Assembly: GCF_007670255.1 (NCBI RefSeq)
Contig: NZ_SZVS01000006.1
Span: 62,001 to 126,000, forward strand
DNA: 64,000 nucleotides
Source of the DNA: Paenarthrobacter nicotinovorans
GTDB lineage: Bacteria; Actinomycetota; Actinomycetes; Actinomycetales; Micrococcaceae
Direction of reading: 5' to 3'
Of this stretch, positions 8,117 through 17,061 are shown in pieces. Every line of letters begins with the position of its first letter. Within the stretch, counting starts at the first letter, position 1. Position numbers and translations under genes: made by a program. The notes under the pieces were generated by a model. It did not search any database, was not told the origin of the DNA, and saw nothing but the letters and a program-made list of their open reading frames with translations.

Positions 8117-9190
8117 ATGCGCATCGGACTCATTGTTGGACCCTGGTTTACCGTCCCGCCGGAACGCTATGGCGGAACGGAGCGCGTAGTCGACTGCCTG
8201 GCCCGGGGGCTGGTGGATGCCGGGCACGAAGTCCTGTTGGCCGCCGCCTCCGACAGCACGTGCCCGGTGCCCCAAATGCCCGGCTTCGGTCCCAGCCAGC
8301 CGGAGGAAATTGGCCTCAGTCTCAGCGAGCTGAGCCATGTGATCAAGGCATACCGCGGTATGGACGGGGTGGATATCATCCACGACCACACGCTGGCGGG
8401 GCCGCTCTACGCACACCGGCCTCCCGGCATACCGGTGGTCACCACCATCCACGGACAACTGACCGCCCAATCGGCGGAGCTGTACCGCGCCATGCAGAGG
8501 GACACGTCCATTATTGCGATCTCCCATGACCAGAGGTCGATGCTCCCGGACCTCAACGCAGCGGCCGTTATCCACCACGGCCTGGACCTGTCCACCGTGT
8601 CCGTGGGAAGCGGCAAAGGCGGCTACGTTTGCTTTGTAGGCCGGATGTGCGCGGACAAGGGCCTCATGGAAGCCCTGGCGATTGCCCGTGAAGCCGGAGT
8701 TCCCCTGAAGATCGCCGCCAAGATGCACGCCAAAGATGAACGGGAATTCTTCCGCGATGTCGTCGAGCCTGCGCTGGGGCCGCAGGAAGAGTTTTTGGGA
8801 GAACTCTCCGACCCCGAGAAATACGAGCTCATGGGCGGGGCCATCGCGCTGATCAACCCCATCCAGTGGCCCGAACCGTTCGGCCTGGTCATGATCGAGT
8901 CGCTGGCTACCGGCACGCCAGTAGTGGCTACTCCCATGGGGGCCGCCCCGGAAATCGTGAAGCACGGAGTGACAGGCTTCCTGGGGGAAATTCACCACCT
9001 GGCCGGTTTCGTGGACGCGGCTGCCCGGTTGAGCCGGGCGGACTGCCGGCGTTCCGTCGATGACTACTTCAGCGCCGGACGCATGGCAGCTGACCATCTG
9101 GACCTGTATTCACGAATCCTTGAACAATTCGGCAGCAAAGGGGTTCACGGCGGCGCCTACGTGCAAGAGAATCAAAGGCAGGCCCGTTAG
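8117..9190 (+). CDS. GT4 family glycosyltransferase
   Basis: Protein of 357 residues with the GT-B two-domain plan: N-terminal nucleotide-fold start MRIGLIVGPWFTVPPERYGG (GT4 glycine-rich loop), the mid-domain VCFVGRMCADKG, and the donor-binding EPFGLVMIESLATGTPVV near residue 255. It is cytosolic or membrane-associated. The acceptor is not predictable from sequence. A glycogen-debranching-like gene follows 41 bases downstream on the same strand, suggesting shared transcription and a possible role in alpha-glucan or glycoside metabolism, but this is inference. Confidence 0.85.
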   Translation: MRIGLIVGPWFTVPPERYGGTERVVDCLARGLVDAGHEVLLAAASDSTCPVPQMPGFGPSQPEEIGLSLSELSHVIKAYRGMDGVDIIHDHTLAGPLYAHRPPGIPVVTTIHGQLTAQSAELYRAMQRDTSIIAISHDQRSMLPDLNAAAVIHHGLDLSTVSVGSGKGGYVCFVGRMCADKGLMEALAIAREAGVPLKIAAKMHAKDEREFFRDVVEPALGPQEEFLGELSDPEKYELMGGAIALINPIQWPEPFGLVMIESLATGTPVVATPMGAAPEIVKHGVTGFLGEIHHLAGFVDAAARLSRADCRRSVDDYFSAGRMAADHLDLYSRILEQFGSKGVHGGAYVQENQRQAR

Positions 9191-9231
9191 GCTGCCGGCC
9201 CCGAACCCCAACCCTGAAGGAGCCTCGGCAC

Positions 9232-11367
9232 ATGACCGCATGGAACGCAGACACAGAAGCCGGAGCCTCCGAACTGGGGGCAGTGACGGTCGTCGAGGGC
9301 TCGTCCTTCTGCATCTCCGCGCACGCGGGGGACATCCACGGAGGTGGCTCGCAGGGCGCCTACTACCAGGACACGCGCATCGTGTCCCGCTGGGTGCTGC
9401 GGATCAACGGCGAACCCCGGGAGCCCCTGGTCGCCCGCAACCCCGCTTCCTTCCAGGCCGAATACGTCGGCAGGGCCTGCACCGAAGACGGACGCTTTGA
9501 GAGCCCGCTGCTTGTCCGACACCAGCGCAGTGTCGGCTCTGGACTGCGCGATGACATCACCATCACCAACTACTCCGGCATGCCATCAACCTGCACCATC
9601 GAACTGCTCCTCGACGCCGACCTCGCAGACCTCTTCGACGTCAAAGGCGGCAGGGTGGGAACCGCGGAGGAGACCATTCGGGCTGCACAGGAAGACGGCC
9701 TGCACATCGATGCCCTGCACTCCAGCGGCCAGCGTCGCGGGGTAATGTTCCAGGCCCAAGGGGCAAAAGTCACCAGTGAAGGGTTGACCTTCAACGTCAC
9801 CATTCCCGCCCGCGAGGACTGGTCCACCACCATCATCGCCTTGCCCTTGGTCAACGGTGAGGCGCCGGAAGACCGCTTCACCGTGGGAACGCCCCTGCAG
9901 CACAGCACAGGTGCCCGCCGCCAAACGCAGTGGGAGGAACACGTTCCACGCGTCACGGTCACTGACCAGAACGTCACCGACGTCCTGGAGCAAAGCCAAC
10001 GGGACCTGGGGGCGCTGCGGATTTTCGACGACGAACACCCCGGCCGTGCCGCCATCGCCGCCGGGGCGCCTTGGTTCATGGCCCTGTTCGGACGGGACTC
10101 GCTCCTGGCCTCCTACATGTCCCTCATGGTGGACCCGAGCCTGGCCGCGGGCACCCTCCAAACCTTGGCCGGGCTGCAGGGCAGCAAAGTGGACAACGAC
10201 TCCGAAGAAGAACCCGGGCGCATGCCGCACGAGGTCAGGCTGGGAATTACCGCAGGACTCTCCTTGGGCGGCACGGCCTATTACGGAACAGCCGATGCCA
10301 CCCCGCTGTTCGTCTCCACCCTCGGCGAACTGAGCCGCTGGGGACTCGGCGAAGACATCATTGAGTCCCTGCTGCCCCACGCCGACCGGGCCATCGAATG
10401 GATGGAGAAGTACGGAGACCGCGACGGCGACGGCTTCATCGAATACAAGCGGCCCAACGAGCACGGCCTGGTGAACCAGGGCTGGAAGGACTCATGGGAC
10501 GGAATCAATTTCGCCGATGGGCGCATGGCCGAGGCCCCGATCGCGCTCTGCGAAGTCCAGGCCTACGCCTATGCGGCCTACGTGGGCCGGTCCCTGTTGG
10601 CACGCGCGGCGGGGGACACCGCCGTCGAACGCCGTTGCGCGGACCGCGCCGAAGAACTCAAGGAGGCCTTCAACAAGACGTTCTGGCTGCCGGACAAGGG
10701 CTACTTCGCGCTGGCGTTGGACAAGGACAAGCAGCCGGTGGATTCGTGCACTTCCAACATGGGGCATTGCCTGTGGGTGGGCATCGTGGATGAGGACAAG
10801 GCCGCGCAGGTCGCAGAGCGGCTCATGTCCCCGGAGATGTTTACCGGCTGGGGCATCCGCACCCTCGGCTCCGACATGGGCGCCTACAACCCCGTTAGCT
10901 ACCACAACGGCTCGGTCTGGCCCCACGACACCGCGCTCGCGGCCACCGGTCTCATGCGCTACGGCTTCACGGACGAAGCCAGCCGGGTGGCCAGCGGACT
11001 GTTCGACGCCGCCGAGCACTTTGGCGGGCAGCTTCCCGAGTTGTTCTGCGGCTTTGACCGGCGGGACTTTTCGGAGCCGGTCCCGTATCCGACGGCGTGT
11101 TCCCCGCAGGCGTGGGCGGCTGCGGCTCCCGTCCAACTCGCCAGGATCCTGCTGCGGTTCGACCCCGACTTCACCCGCGACGTGCTGCATCTCGCGCCGA
11201 TCCTCCCGGCTTCATTCGGTGAGTTCACGGCAGACAACGTGCTGCTGGGCAGTTCACGGCTCACGGTGCGGGCTGCGGGCACTTCCGGGACGGTGGAAGG
11301 ACTGCCGGAGGGGCTCCAGTTGCGCAACGATCCGCGGCCGCCACTGGCCGGGGACCTGTTTGGCTAG
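9232..11367 (+). CDS. Glycogen-debranching-like amylo-alpha-1,6-glucosidase family protein
   Basis: Protein of 711 residues. An N-terminal glycogen-debranching-N type beta domain (about 1-270, with VEGSSFCISAHAGDI and GGSQGAYYQDTRIVSRW) precedes an (alpha/alpha)6 catalytic barrel (GAPWFMALFGRDSLLAS, NQGWKDSWDGINFADG, YHNGSVWPHDTALAATG). Acidic residues in the barrel motifs are the expected catalytic candidates. This domain pair is widespread in actinobacteria and is annotated as amylo-alpha-1,6-glucosidase, but substrates are rarely tested. The ATG at 9232 follows GAAGGAG. Its stop overlaps the convergent GNAT gene by four bases. Confidence 0.85.
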   Translation: MTAWNADTEAGASELGAVTVVEGSSFCISAHAGDIHGGGSQGAYYQDTRIVSRWVLRINGEPREPLVARNPASFQAEYVGRACTEDGRFESPLLVRHQRSVGSGLRDDITITNYSGMPSTCTIELLLDADLADLFDVKGGRVGTAEETIRAAQEDGLHIDALHSSGQRRGVMFQAQGAKVTSEGLTFNVTIPAREDWSTTIIALPLVNGEAPEDRFTVGTPLQHSTGARRQTQWEEHVPRVTVTDQNVTDVLEQSQRDLGALRIFDDEHPGRAAIAAGAPWFMALFGRDSLLASYMSLMVDPSLAAGTLQTLAGLQGSKVDNDSEEEPGRMPHEVRLGITAGLSLGGTAYYGTADATPLFVSTLGELSRWGLGEDIIESLLPHADRAIEWMEKYGDRDGDGFIEYKRPNEHGLVNQGWKDSWDGINFADGRMAEAPIALCEVQAYAYAAYVGRSLLARAAGDTAVERRCADRAEELKEAFNKTFWLPDKGYFALALDKDKQPVDSCTSNMGHCLWVGIVDEDKAAQVAERLMSPEMFTGWGIRTLGSDMGAYNPVSYHNGSVWPHDTALAATGLMRYGFTDEASRVASGLFDAAEHFGGQLPELFCGFDRRDFSEPVPYPTACSPQAWAAAAPVQLARILLRFDPDFTRDVLHLAPILPASFGEFTADNVLLGSSRLTVRAAGTSGTVEGLPEGLQLRNDPRPPLAGDLFG

Positions 11368-11894
11368 AGCCTGTTCTCCATGACGAAGTCGTGCTCAACG
11401 GTGTTGCCGAGCGTGAACGACTTGGTACCAACGCGCTGGAAACCGCTCTTCTCGTAGAAGCGGATGGCCTTGGCGTTCTGGCTGTTCACGCCGAGCCACA
11501 CACCCGCCGCGCCCTTGTCCGTGGCCAGTGCCAAGGATGCGTGGATCAGCCTCGACGCCGCGCCCTTGCCGTGGTGGTCGGGGTGGACGTAGCACTTGCT
11601 CAGCTCCGTCGAGGGCAGCGCCGAAAGCACGGAGGCGACGTCGGGGTCCCCGGTGGGCTTCGCGATCAGCATCGTGTACCCGTTGAGCTGCCCGTCGTCG
11701 TCGAGCACCATGATGGTGATGTTCGCGTCGGCGAGGTACTCCGAAAAGTTGGCTTCGCTCAGCGTCTTTTCAAGGTGTGCCTGGATGTCCGCCGGTGAGG
11801 AGCCTGGAGGGCACGCCAGCGGGAAGGTGACGGCCGCGAGCTCGGCCAGCTTCCCGGCGTCGTGTGCTGTTGCGGTACGGATGGTCTCGGCCAC
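11364..11894 (-). CDS. GNAT family N-acetyltransferase
   Basis: Protein of 176 residues from the GTG at 11894, which sits just downstream of an AAGGGGGG tract. An in-frame ATG 60 bases further upstream lies inside a palindrome and is unlikely. The acetyl-CoA binding segment is visible (KCYVHPDHHGKGAASRLIH, then GVNSQNAKAIRFYEKSGFQ). The acceptor is unknown. The last codons overlap the end of the convergent glycosidase gene. Confidence 0.85.
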   Translation of the reverse strand: MAETIRTATAHDAGKLAELAAVTFPLACPPGSSPADIQAHLEKTLSEANFSEYLADANITIMVLDDDGQLNGYTMLIAKPTGDPDVASVLSALPSTELSKCYVHPDHHGKGAASRLIHASLALATDKGAAGVWLGVNSQNAKAIRFYEKSGFQRVGTKSFTLGNTVEHDFVMENRL

Positions 11895-11908
11895 GTGGCC
11901 CCCCTTGC

Positions 11909-11971
11909 GAGTTTTTGTACAGGTAATGCCCCTAAGAACGCATCTTAAGGGCATTAGCTGTACGAAAACTC
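11909..11971. repeat. 63-bp palindrome between GH91 and GNAT genes; probable terminator
   Basis: Two 29-base arms (11909-11937 and 11943-11971) pair at 26 of 29 positions around a 5-base loop; the cores are GTACAGGTAATGCCC and GGGCATTAGCTGTAC. It lies immediately downstream of the leftward GH91 gene and upstream of the GNAT start, so it probably ends the fructan operon transcript. The outer arm runs into an A/T tract in both directions, as expected of a bidirectional intrinsic terminator. Confidence 0.6.
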
Positions 11972-11975
11972 CACG

Positions 11976-13304
11976 TTAGGGGGTGGGGCGGATGGCGTTT
12001 GTGGCACGGTCTGCGATGATTTGTGGGTCCCGGCCGGAGTCGAGGATAGTGTTCCGCGCTGATTCCGGGTCCACCAGGACAGCTGTCACGGCCAGCTCCT
12101 TGGCGGCATCAGTGGTCAGCAGGGCATCCACCTGGGCCTCGAAGCAGTCGTCGCTGGCGGTGGCATGGACGTTCATGGCCACCACGTGGTTGTTCGACAC
12201 GAGATTGCCCGTGCCTTCACGCAGCCGGATGGTGACCGGCGTCGCGCCCTCCGGACGGATGTGCTCCGAATCGATGATCTGTGAAAAGTGGTTGCCGATC
12301 ACCGAATTGTTGTTGCCGCTGATGCTGAGGACCCCGTCGAGATCATCCTGCCCATTGTCGATCCCGAGGAACGGCGTCCAAGGCTCGTGGTCGCGGAGGA
12401 AATGGTTGGTGGCCACAAGATTCTCGGAGCTGTTCCGCTCCAGGACCACCATGCCGGGATAGAAGGAATGCAGCCGGTTGTTGGTGATGCTGGAGCGCGT
12501 CACCCCGCTGAAATGGACGCTGCTGGCACCCCGTGGGAAGACGTTGTTCGCCGTTACCAGGAGTCCGCCATGGTTCTCCGCGTAGATCGAGTGGCCCTTG
12601 AAACCTGCGCCGATCAGGTTGTCCGTGATCTTGGATGCCTGGCCCCAGCCGCGCAGCTCGATGCAGCTTCCACATTCGGCGATGAAGTTGTTGTGGATGG
12701 AGAGGGCATCGGCGTTGTGGATGGTCAGGGCGTGTTCGAGGTAGATGAAGCCCATCTCGTTGACCCGGAAGGAGTCGTTGGCGGTGGCAATGTGGATCCC
12801 GGTCTTGCCATTGACGTAGGTATTCTCCGCCGGCAGCTCCGAACCGTCCGCGGTGAAATGCAGCCCGTCGATGCAGAAGTTGGCGAACTCCACCGAACTG
12901 ATCCGCGGGCTGCCGGCACGCTCAACCCGGAAGGCGGCCCCGCTGGCCGGGTCCGCGCTGTCAGCAGCAGGAAGATCAACCAGCACGCGGCTGCCACCGG
13001 GCCACAGCTCATGGAGATCGGGCCATTCGTCCTCGGGAACGTTGAACCTGATGCTCGAGGATGTGAAGCCGTGGCCTGAGCCCTGGATCCTGAGGAAACT
13101 GATGTCGATCAGCACCTGCGTTCGCAGGCGGTAGTCGCCCGGCGGCAAGTAGATCACGGCACCCGGCTTGCCGCCGTCGTTCACGTCCGTGTCGTGCTGG
13201 CGTTCCTTGATGTCGGCGATGATGCTGTTGATGACCTCGCCGATATCCTTGGACGGGTCGCCGATGGGCCAGGTGGTTACGTCGTAGTAGTTGCTGCTGG
13301 ACAT
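11976..13304 (-). CDS. GH91 family protein, probable intracellular difructose-anhydride hydrolase (DFA-IIIase)
   Basis: Protein of 442 residues with a right-handed beta-helix GH91 sequence (NYYDVTTWPIGDPSKDIGEV at the start, HGFTSSSIRF, NGKTGIHIA, ENHGGLLVTANNVFPRG). Asp199 (NADALS) and Glu210 (IAECGS) are 11 apart, as are the catalytic Asp233/Glu244 of the Bacillus snu-7 inulin fructotransferase as I recall it. There is no signal peptide. Against the GH91 at 20988 it has about 28 extra residues near the C-terminus (around ASDDCFEAQVDALL), matching my memory of a lid loop reported in Arthrobacter DFA-IIIase. It is last in an operon with an importer, GH32 and fructokinase, so hydrolysis of imported difructose anhydride is likely; a transferase activity is the alternative. 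Confidence 0.75.
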   Translation of the reverse strand: MSSSNYYDVTTWPIGDPSKDIGEVINSIIADIKERQHDTDVNDGGKPGAVIYLPPGDYRLRTQVLIDISFLRIQGSGHGFTSSSIRFNVPEDEWPDLHELWPGGSRVLVDLPAADSADPASGAAFRVERAGSPRISSVEFANFCIDGLHFTADGSELPAENTYVNGKTGIHIATANDSFRVNEMGFIYLEHALTIHNADALSIHNNFIAECGSCIELRGWGQASKITDNLIGAGFKGHSIYAENHGGLLVTANNVFPRGASSVHFSGVTRSSITNNRLHSFYPGMVVLERNSSENLVATNHFLRDHEPWTPFLGIDNGQDDLDGVLSISGNNNSVIGNHFSQIIDSEHIRPEGATPVTIRLREGTGNLVSNNHVVAMNVHATASDDCFEAQVDALLTTDAAKELAVTAVLVDPESARNTILDSGRDPQIIADRATNAIRPTP

Positions 13305-13335
13305 GGTGTGGATCCTCTTGGGGTGTTGGAGGTGG

Positions 13336-14295
13336 TCAGTTGGCGGGCTGGTGTTCCGGCAGTCCGGCCAGCAGTTCGTCCGACGTCGGCGGGTTGGCTC
13401 CGGCGCGACGCACGGTGATGGCTGCGGCCTTGGTGGCCCTGCCGCCCAACGACTCCAAAGCCTCCGGCGTGAGCCGGTCAACCCCGGTCTGGAGAAGCCC
13501 GTAGATCAGGGCGGACATGTACGAGTCGCCCGCGCCGATGGTGTCAGCCACGGCGGACTTGATGGACGGAACCAGTACCTGTGCTGCGGGGGTCGAGAGC
13601 ATCGATCCCTCGGAGCCACGTGTAACCACCACAAGGCCGGTCCCCAGGTCCAGGATGCGCCGTGAAGTGTCTTCGAGGGACAGGCCCGGGTAAAGCCAGT
13701 GCGCATCCTCATCACTGAGTTTGACCACGTCGGTGAAGGGAATGAGTTCCTCGAAAGTGGTTTTCGCTTGGGCATGGCTGCCAACCAGGGCCGGCCGGAT
13801 GTTGGGATCGTAGGTGACCACGCACCGCTGATGTGCCTGTGCAAGCAGCTCCCGCACCGCTGCTGCGCCGGGTTCCAGGAACGTGGCAATCGAGCCCGTG
13901 TGCAGGATCTTGGGCAGGGTAGTGGGGGTCGCCCGGGGGAGCTCCCACTGAATGTCGAAGTCATAGCGGGCCGAGCCGTCCGAGGCCAGGGTGGCGGTTG
14001 CCGTAGCGGTTCTGACGCCTGGGCGGGTGCCGGCCAGGAGTTCGACGCCGGCACTCGCCAAGTGCCGTTCGATGGCGGCCCCGTGGGGGTCGTCTCCGAA
14101 CGAGGTCAACAATGCGGTGGGCACGCCGAGGCGTCCGAGGCCGTAGGCAACGTTCGCGGGCGAGCCTCCGGGGTGCTCCACGGTTCCCCGCGAGGAGACG
14201 ACGATATCCACCAAGGCTTCACCGACAACTACGACTTCTGTCGCCTGATTCGATGCCGGCTCTTGAACGATGAGCGGCTCTGGGATGATCTGCAT
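13336..14295 (-). CDS. PfkB family carbohydrate kinase, probable fructokinase
   Basis: Protein of 319 residues of the ribokinase/PfkB fold. It has the N-terminal GEALVDIVVSS and HPGGSPANVAYGLGRLG substrate region, and the C-terminal anion-hole motif DTIGAGDSYMSAL with the catalytic Asp. The ATG at 14295 follows AAGGAGT 10 bases after the stop of the GH32 gene, so the two are coupled. In this operon it most likely phosphorylates the fructose released by the cytosolic GH32 enzyme. PfkB kinases can also act on other sugars, so substrate is inferred from context. Confidence 0.85.
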   Translation of the reverse strand: MQIIPEPLIVQEPASNQATEVVVVGEALVDIVVSSRGTVEHPGGSPANVAYGLGRLGVPTALLTSFGDDPHGAAIERHLASAGVELLAGTRPGVRTATATATLASDGSARYDFDIQWELPRATPTTLPKILHTGSIATFLEPGAAAVRELLAQAHQRCVVTYDPNIRPALVGSHAQAKTTFEELIPFTDVVKLSDEDAHWLYPGLSLEDTSRRILDLGTGLVVVTRGSEGSMLSTPAAQVLVPSIKSAVADTIGAGDSYMSALIYGLLQTGVDRLTPEALESLGGRATKAAAITVRRAGANPPTSDELLAGLPEHQPAN

Positions 14296-14305
14296 GACGT
14301 ACTCC

Positions 14306-15865
14306 TTAGGCGTTTTGCGAGACAGCGAGCTTAAGAACCGTGGCGGTGCCGCCCTCCGCGGTAAGCCAGTTCTCCTGGCTGGTTGCATCCGGGAACACCA
14401 GATCCGTCAGGACCACCTTGCCGTCCTGGGCGAAGACCTCCACGGAGCACTGGTCCACCACAACAAGCAGCTTGAGGAGGCCGTCCTCCAGGGCAACAGG
14501 GGAGGACTCGGCGGAGGCGAACTTTTCGTGGAACGCGGTGTCCCCTGAACGGGTGCGGTCGAGGGTGAGCCGTCCGCTGCCTGCGGTGTAGCTCAGGACA
14601 GTGCCTTGGAGTCCGTCAGAGCTGGCGAGCAGGCGCAGCTCGACACGCTCTGCGGTTCCCGGGAGGATTTCAGCCTCGATCACCTGGGCTGCCCCTGGAA
14701 CGGCGTCCGGCAAGCGGAGGGCTGATGCTCCCACGTCTGTGCTGACCGCGTGGAACAGCTCGTCTTGCGGGTTCCCGAGGACCGGGCGCTGGACCAGCCG
14801 GGCAGCCCCGTTCACCGTTTCAAGGCGCAATTCGCGGGCGAGAGTCATGGAGGACCGCCAAGGTGCAGTGGGCAGCTGGTTGGCGTAGTCCCAGTTGTTC
14901 ATCCAGCCGATAATGATCCGCCGGTCGTCCGGGGTGTTGCTGAAGGAAACGGAGGCGTAGCAATCACGTCCCCAATCCAGCCACAGGCTCTGCTGCAGTG
15001 CTTCCGTCCGGGCAGAACCCTCCGGCAGGGAGGTGACTCCGCAAGGCGCCGCAAGTGAGCCTGCGTCCGGAACGAAAGCGACGCCGTCGAACCGTCCCAC
15101 GAAGTACTGTCCGCCCGAGCCCCCTGCGACAGCGCCGGGATTGACGTTGATGATCAGCACCCACTTGATGTCCTCCGGATCCCCGTCCATGGGAAGGGGA
15201 AAGAGGTCCGGGCATTCCCATTCGCCGGCGTCGGCGTTGGCCGGGCCGAAGTCGCTGAGGAATTCCCAGGTCTTGAGGTCATCAGAGCGGTAGAGGACCA
15301 CCTTTTGCTGCTGCGCTTCAACGGCGACCATCACCCAGAAGGAACCGCGGGCGCTTTCGTAGCGGAAGACCTTGGGATCGCGGAAGTGGGCAGAGTTTCT
15401 GGTCAGGACAGGATTTTGCCCGTATTTCCGCCATGTCATCCCGCCGTCTTTGCTGTAGGCGAGGGACTGGGCCTGCGTACCGCCGTGGGGTGTCCCTGCC
15501 TTGAAGGCGCTGGTGTACACAGCCACCAGGGCCGGCGACTCCAAAGTTCCGAAACCGGAGGTGTTGTCGTGGTCCACCACCACGCTTCCGGAGAAGATGT
15601 CCTCTGATTCATCCCCGGCAATGGCAACCGGATGCTCCGTCCAATGCAGGAGGTCGGGGGACGTGGCGTGGCCCCAGGACATGTTGCCCCAGACGTTGCC
15701 GAAGGGATTGTTCTGAAAGAAGAGGTGGTACAAACCGTCGTGGAAAACCAGCCCGTTGGGATCGTTCAGCCAGGTGTCACGTGCCGTGAAATGGATGGCA
15801 GGCCGGAACCTGGGGGTGAGGGCCGGGGCTGTTTCCGGGCGTGCGGCGTCAAGGCTACTGGACAT
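14306..15865 (-). CDS. GH32 beta-fructosidase (cytosolic)
   Basis: Protein of 519 residues with a five-bladed propeller and C-terminal beta-sandwich. GH32 catalytic residues are all present: nucleophile Asp35 (WLNDPNG), transition-state stabiliser Asp163 (FRDPKVF) and acid/base Glu217 (WECPDLF). It has no signal peptide, unlike the secreted GH32 at 22221, so it should hydrolyse imported fructo-oligosaccharides, inulobiose or sucrose. It lacks the large internal insertion seen in the secreted paralogue, which makes it a good reference for that protein. The ATG at 15865 follows AAAGGAACG. Confidence 0.9.
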   Translation of the reverse strand: MSSSLDAARPETAPALTPRFRPAIHFTARDTWLNDPNGLVFHDGLYHLFFQNNPFGNVWGNMSWGHATSPDLLHWTEHPVAIAGDESEDIFSGSVVVDHDNTSGFGTLESPALVAVYTSAFKAGTPHGGTQAQSLAYSKDGGMTWRKYGQNPVLTRNSAHFRDPKVFRYESARGSFWVMVAVEAQQQKVVLYRSDDLKTWEFLSDFGPANADAGEWECPDLFPLPMDGDPEDIKWVLIINVNPGAVAGGSGGQYFVGRFDGVAFVPDAGSLAAPCGVTSLPEGSARTEALQQSLWLDWGRDCYASVSFSNTPDDRRIIIGWMNNWDYANQLPTAPWRSSMTLARELRLETVNGAARLVQRPVLGNPQDELFHAVSTDVGASALRLPDAVPGAAQVIEAEILPGTAERVELRLLASSDGLQGTVLSYTAGSGRLTLDRTRSGDTAFHEKFASAESSPVALEDGLLKLLVVVDQCSVEVFAQDGKVVLTDLVFPDATSQENWLTAEGGTATVLKLAVSQNA

Positions 15866-15907
15866 GAAAGGCGTTCCTTTTGGGACGTTCGAAGTGGTTT
15901 GGTGGGG

Positions 15908-16948
15908 CTATCGAGGGGCCGCGACCGAGTCACGGCGGACCAGGGGACAGCCCAGGACAGTAGGGTGGAGCGCCATCAAGGAAAGGTCTTCTTTGCCCTC
16001 GATGGCGTCGATGAGGTGATCCGTTGCCCAGGCCCCCATCTCGTAGTGGGGGAGGGCCACGGTGGTGAGGCCGGGGTAGAGGTTGGCGGCGATGAGCTCC
16101 TGGTCATCGAAGCCCACCACGGAAAGGTCGCCCGGAATGCTGAGCCCCAACTCGGCGGCAGCCCGGTAGGCGCCCATGGCCATCCGGTCGTTGTAGCAGA
16201 ACAGCCCGGTAGGCCGGTCTTCCCTGGACAGGATTCGTTTGGCTGCCTCATAGCCGCCTTGCACTTCGGAGACCTCGGACTCAACAGGTGCCGCACCGCC
16301 GTCGAGCCCTGCTTCGGTCAGCATGGCCCGGAAGGCCTGCAGCCGCTGGCGGGTAGCGGGAACATCATCGGTGTTGTTGATGAAGCCAACCTTGGTGTGG
16401 CCGGCGTCGAGAAGTGCCCCGACAGCAGCGCGGGCGCCGCCGTCCTCGTCCGGGACCACGGCCGTGATGTTCCCGGCAGTGGCAACGGAGTCCACCAGGA
16501 CCGACGGTACGCTGCCCAGGTTGCCCGGAAGCTCGACGTTCCGGTGGTACATCGTGGCGTACAGGATGCCGTCAACCCGCCGCTCCAGCAGCGCCTGCAC
16601 ATCGGCTTGCCGTGATTCGAGACTGGCCGAGCCCGGGGTATTGATGATCATGAGGTTGTAGCCCCGGGCCTTCGCGGCCTCGTCCGCGCCCAAAATGATC
16701 CGGCCGGCGTGGGGCGTGGTGGCGATTTCCTCGCTCACCAAACCGAGCATGCCGGTCCGTTGCGTGCGCAGGGCCTGCGCCAGTCGGTTGGGGCCGTAGC
16801 CGAGCTGTTCGGCGGCTGAGCGGACTTTGTCCCGGGTTTCCTCGCTGATCCGGGCATACGAGACCTCGTTAAGAACGTGGGAAACGGTGGTGACGGACAC
16901 ACCGGCGGCGACGGCCACGTCCTTGATACCGATGTTCTTGCTGCTCAT
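15908..16948 (-). CDS. LacI family regulator of the fructan operons
   Basis: Protein of 346 residues with a LacI helix-turn-helix (IKDVAVAAGVSVTTVSHVLN) and hinge followed by a type I periplasmic-binding-protein-like effector domain (GLFCYNDRMAMGAYRAA, LSVVGFDDQELIAANL). It lies inside the leftward fructan operon between the permease and GH32 genes. The perfect TCGTTTTG/CAAAACGA palindrome and TTTGGC half-sites in the 20234-20731 divergent promoter region are the obvious candidate operators. A fructan-derived saccharide is the likely inducer. Confidence 0.9.
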   Translation of the reverse strand: MSSKNIGIKDVAVAAGVSVTTVSHVLNEVSYARISEETRDKVRSAAEQLGYGPNRLAQALRTQRTGMLGLVSEEIATTPHAGRIILGADEAAKARGYNLMIINTPGSASLESRQADVQALLERRVDGILYATMYHRNVELPGNLGSVPSVLVDSVATAGNITAVVPDEDGGARAAVGALLDAGHTKVGFINNTDDVPATRQRLQAFRAMLTEAGLDGGAAPVESEVSEVQGGYEAAKRILSREDRPTGLFCYNDRMAMGAYRAAAELGLSIPGDLSVVGFDDQELIAANLYPGLTTVALPHYEMGAWATDHLIDAIEGKEDLSLMALHPTVLGCPLVRRDSVAAPR

Positions 16949-17011
16949 CTGACTCCCACGTCCTTATGGTTGGTGATGCCCCGGAGGGCTATCTGTAGGC
17001 TACTCGTTGAT

Positions 17012-17061
17012 GGTGGCGCTAGCCCTTGGTGACGCCGGGCCCTTGGTGGCGCTAGCCCTTG
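17012..17061. repeat. 33-bp-spaced direct repeat covering a permease stop codon
   Basis: GGTGGCGCTAGCCCTTG occurs at 17012-17028 and 17045-17061, 33 bases apart. The right copy contains the TAG stop and last codons of the leftward permease gene; the left copy lies just downstream of it. It looks like a short tandem duplication of the gene's 3' end. Confidence 0.7.
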
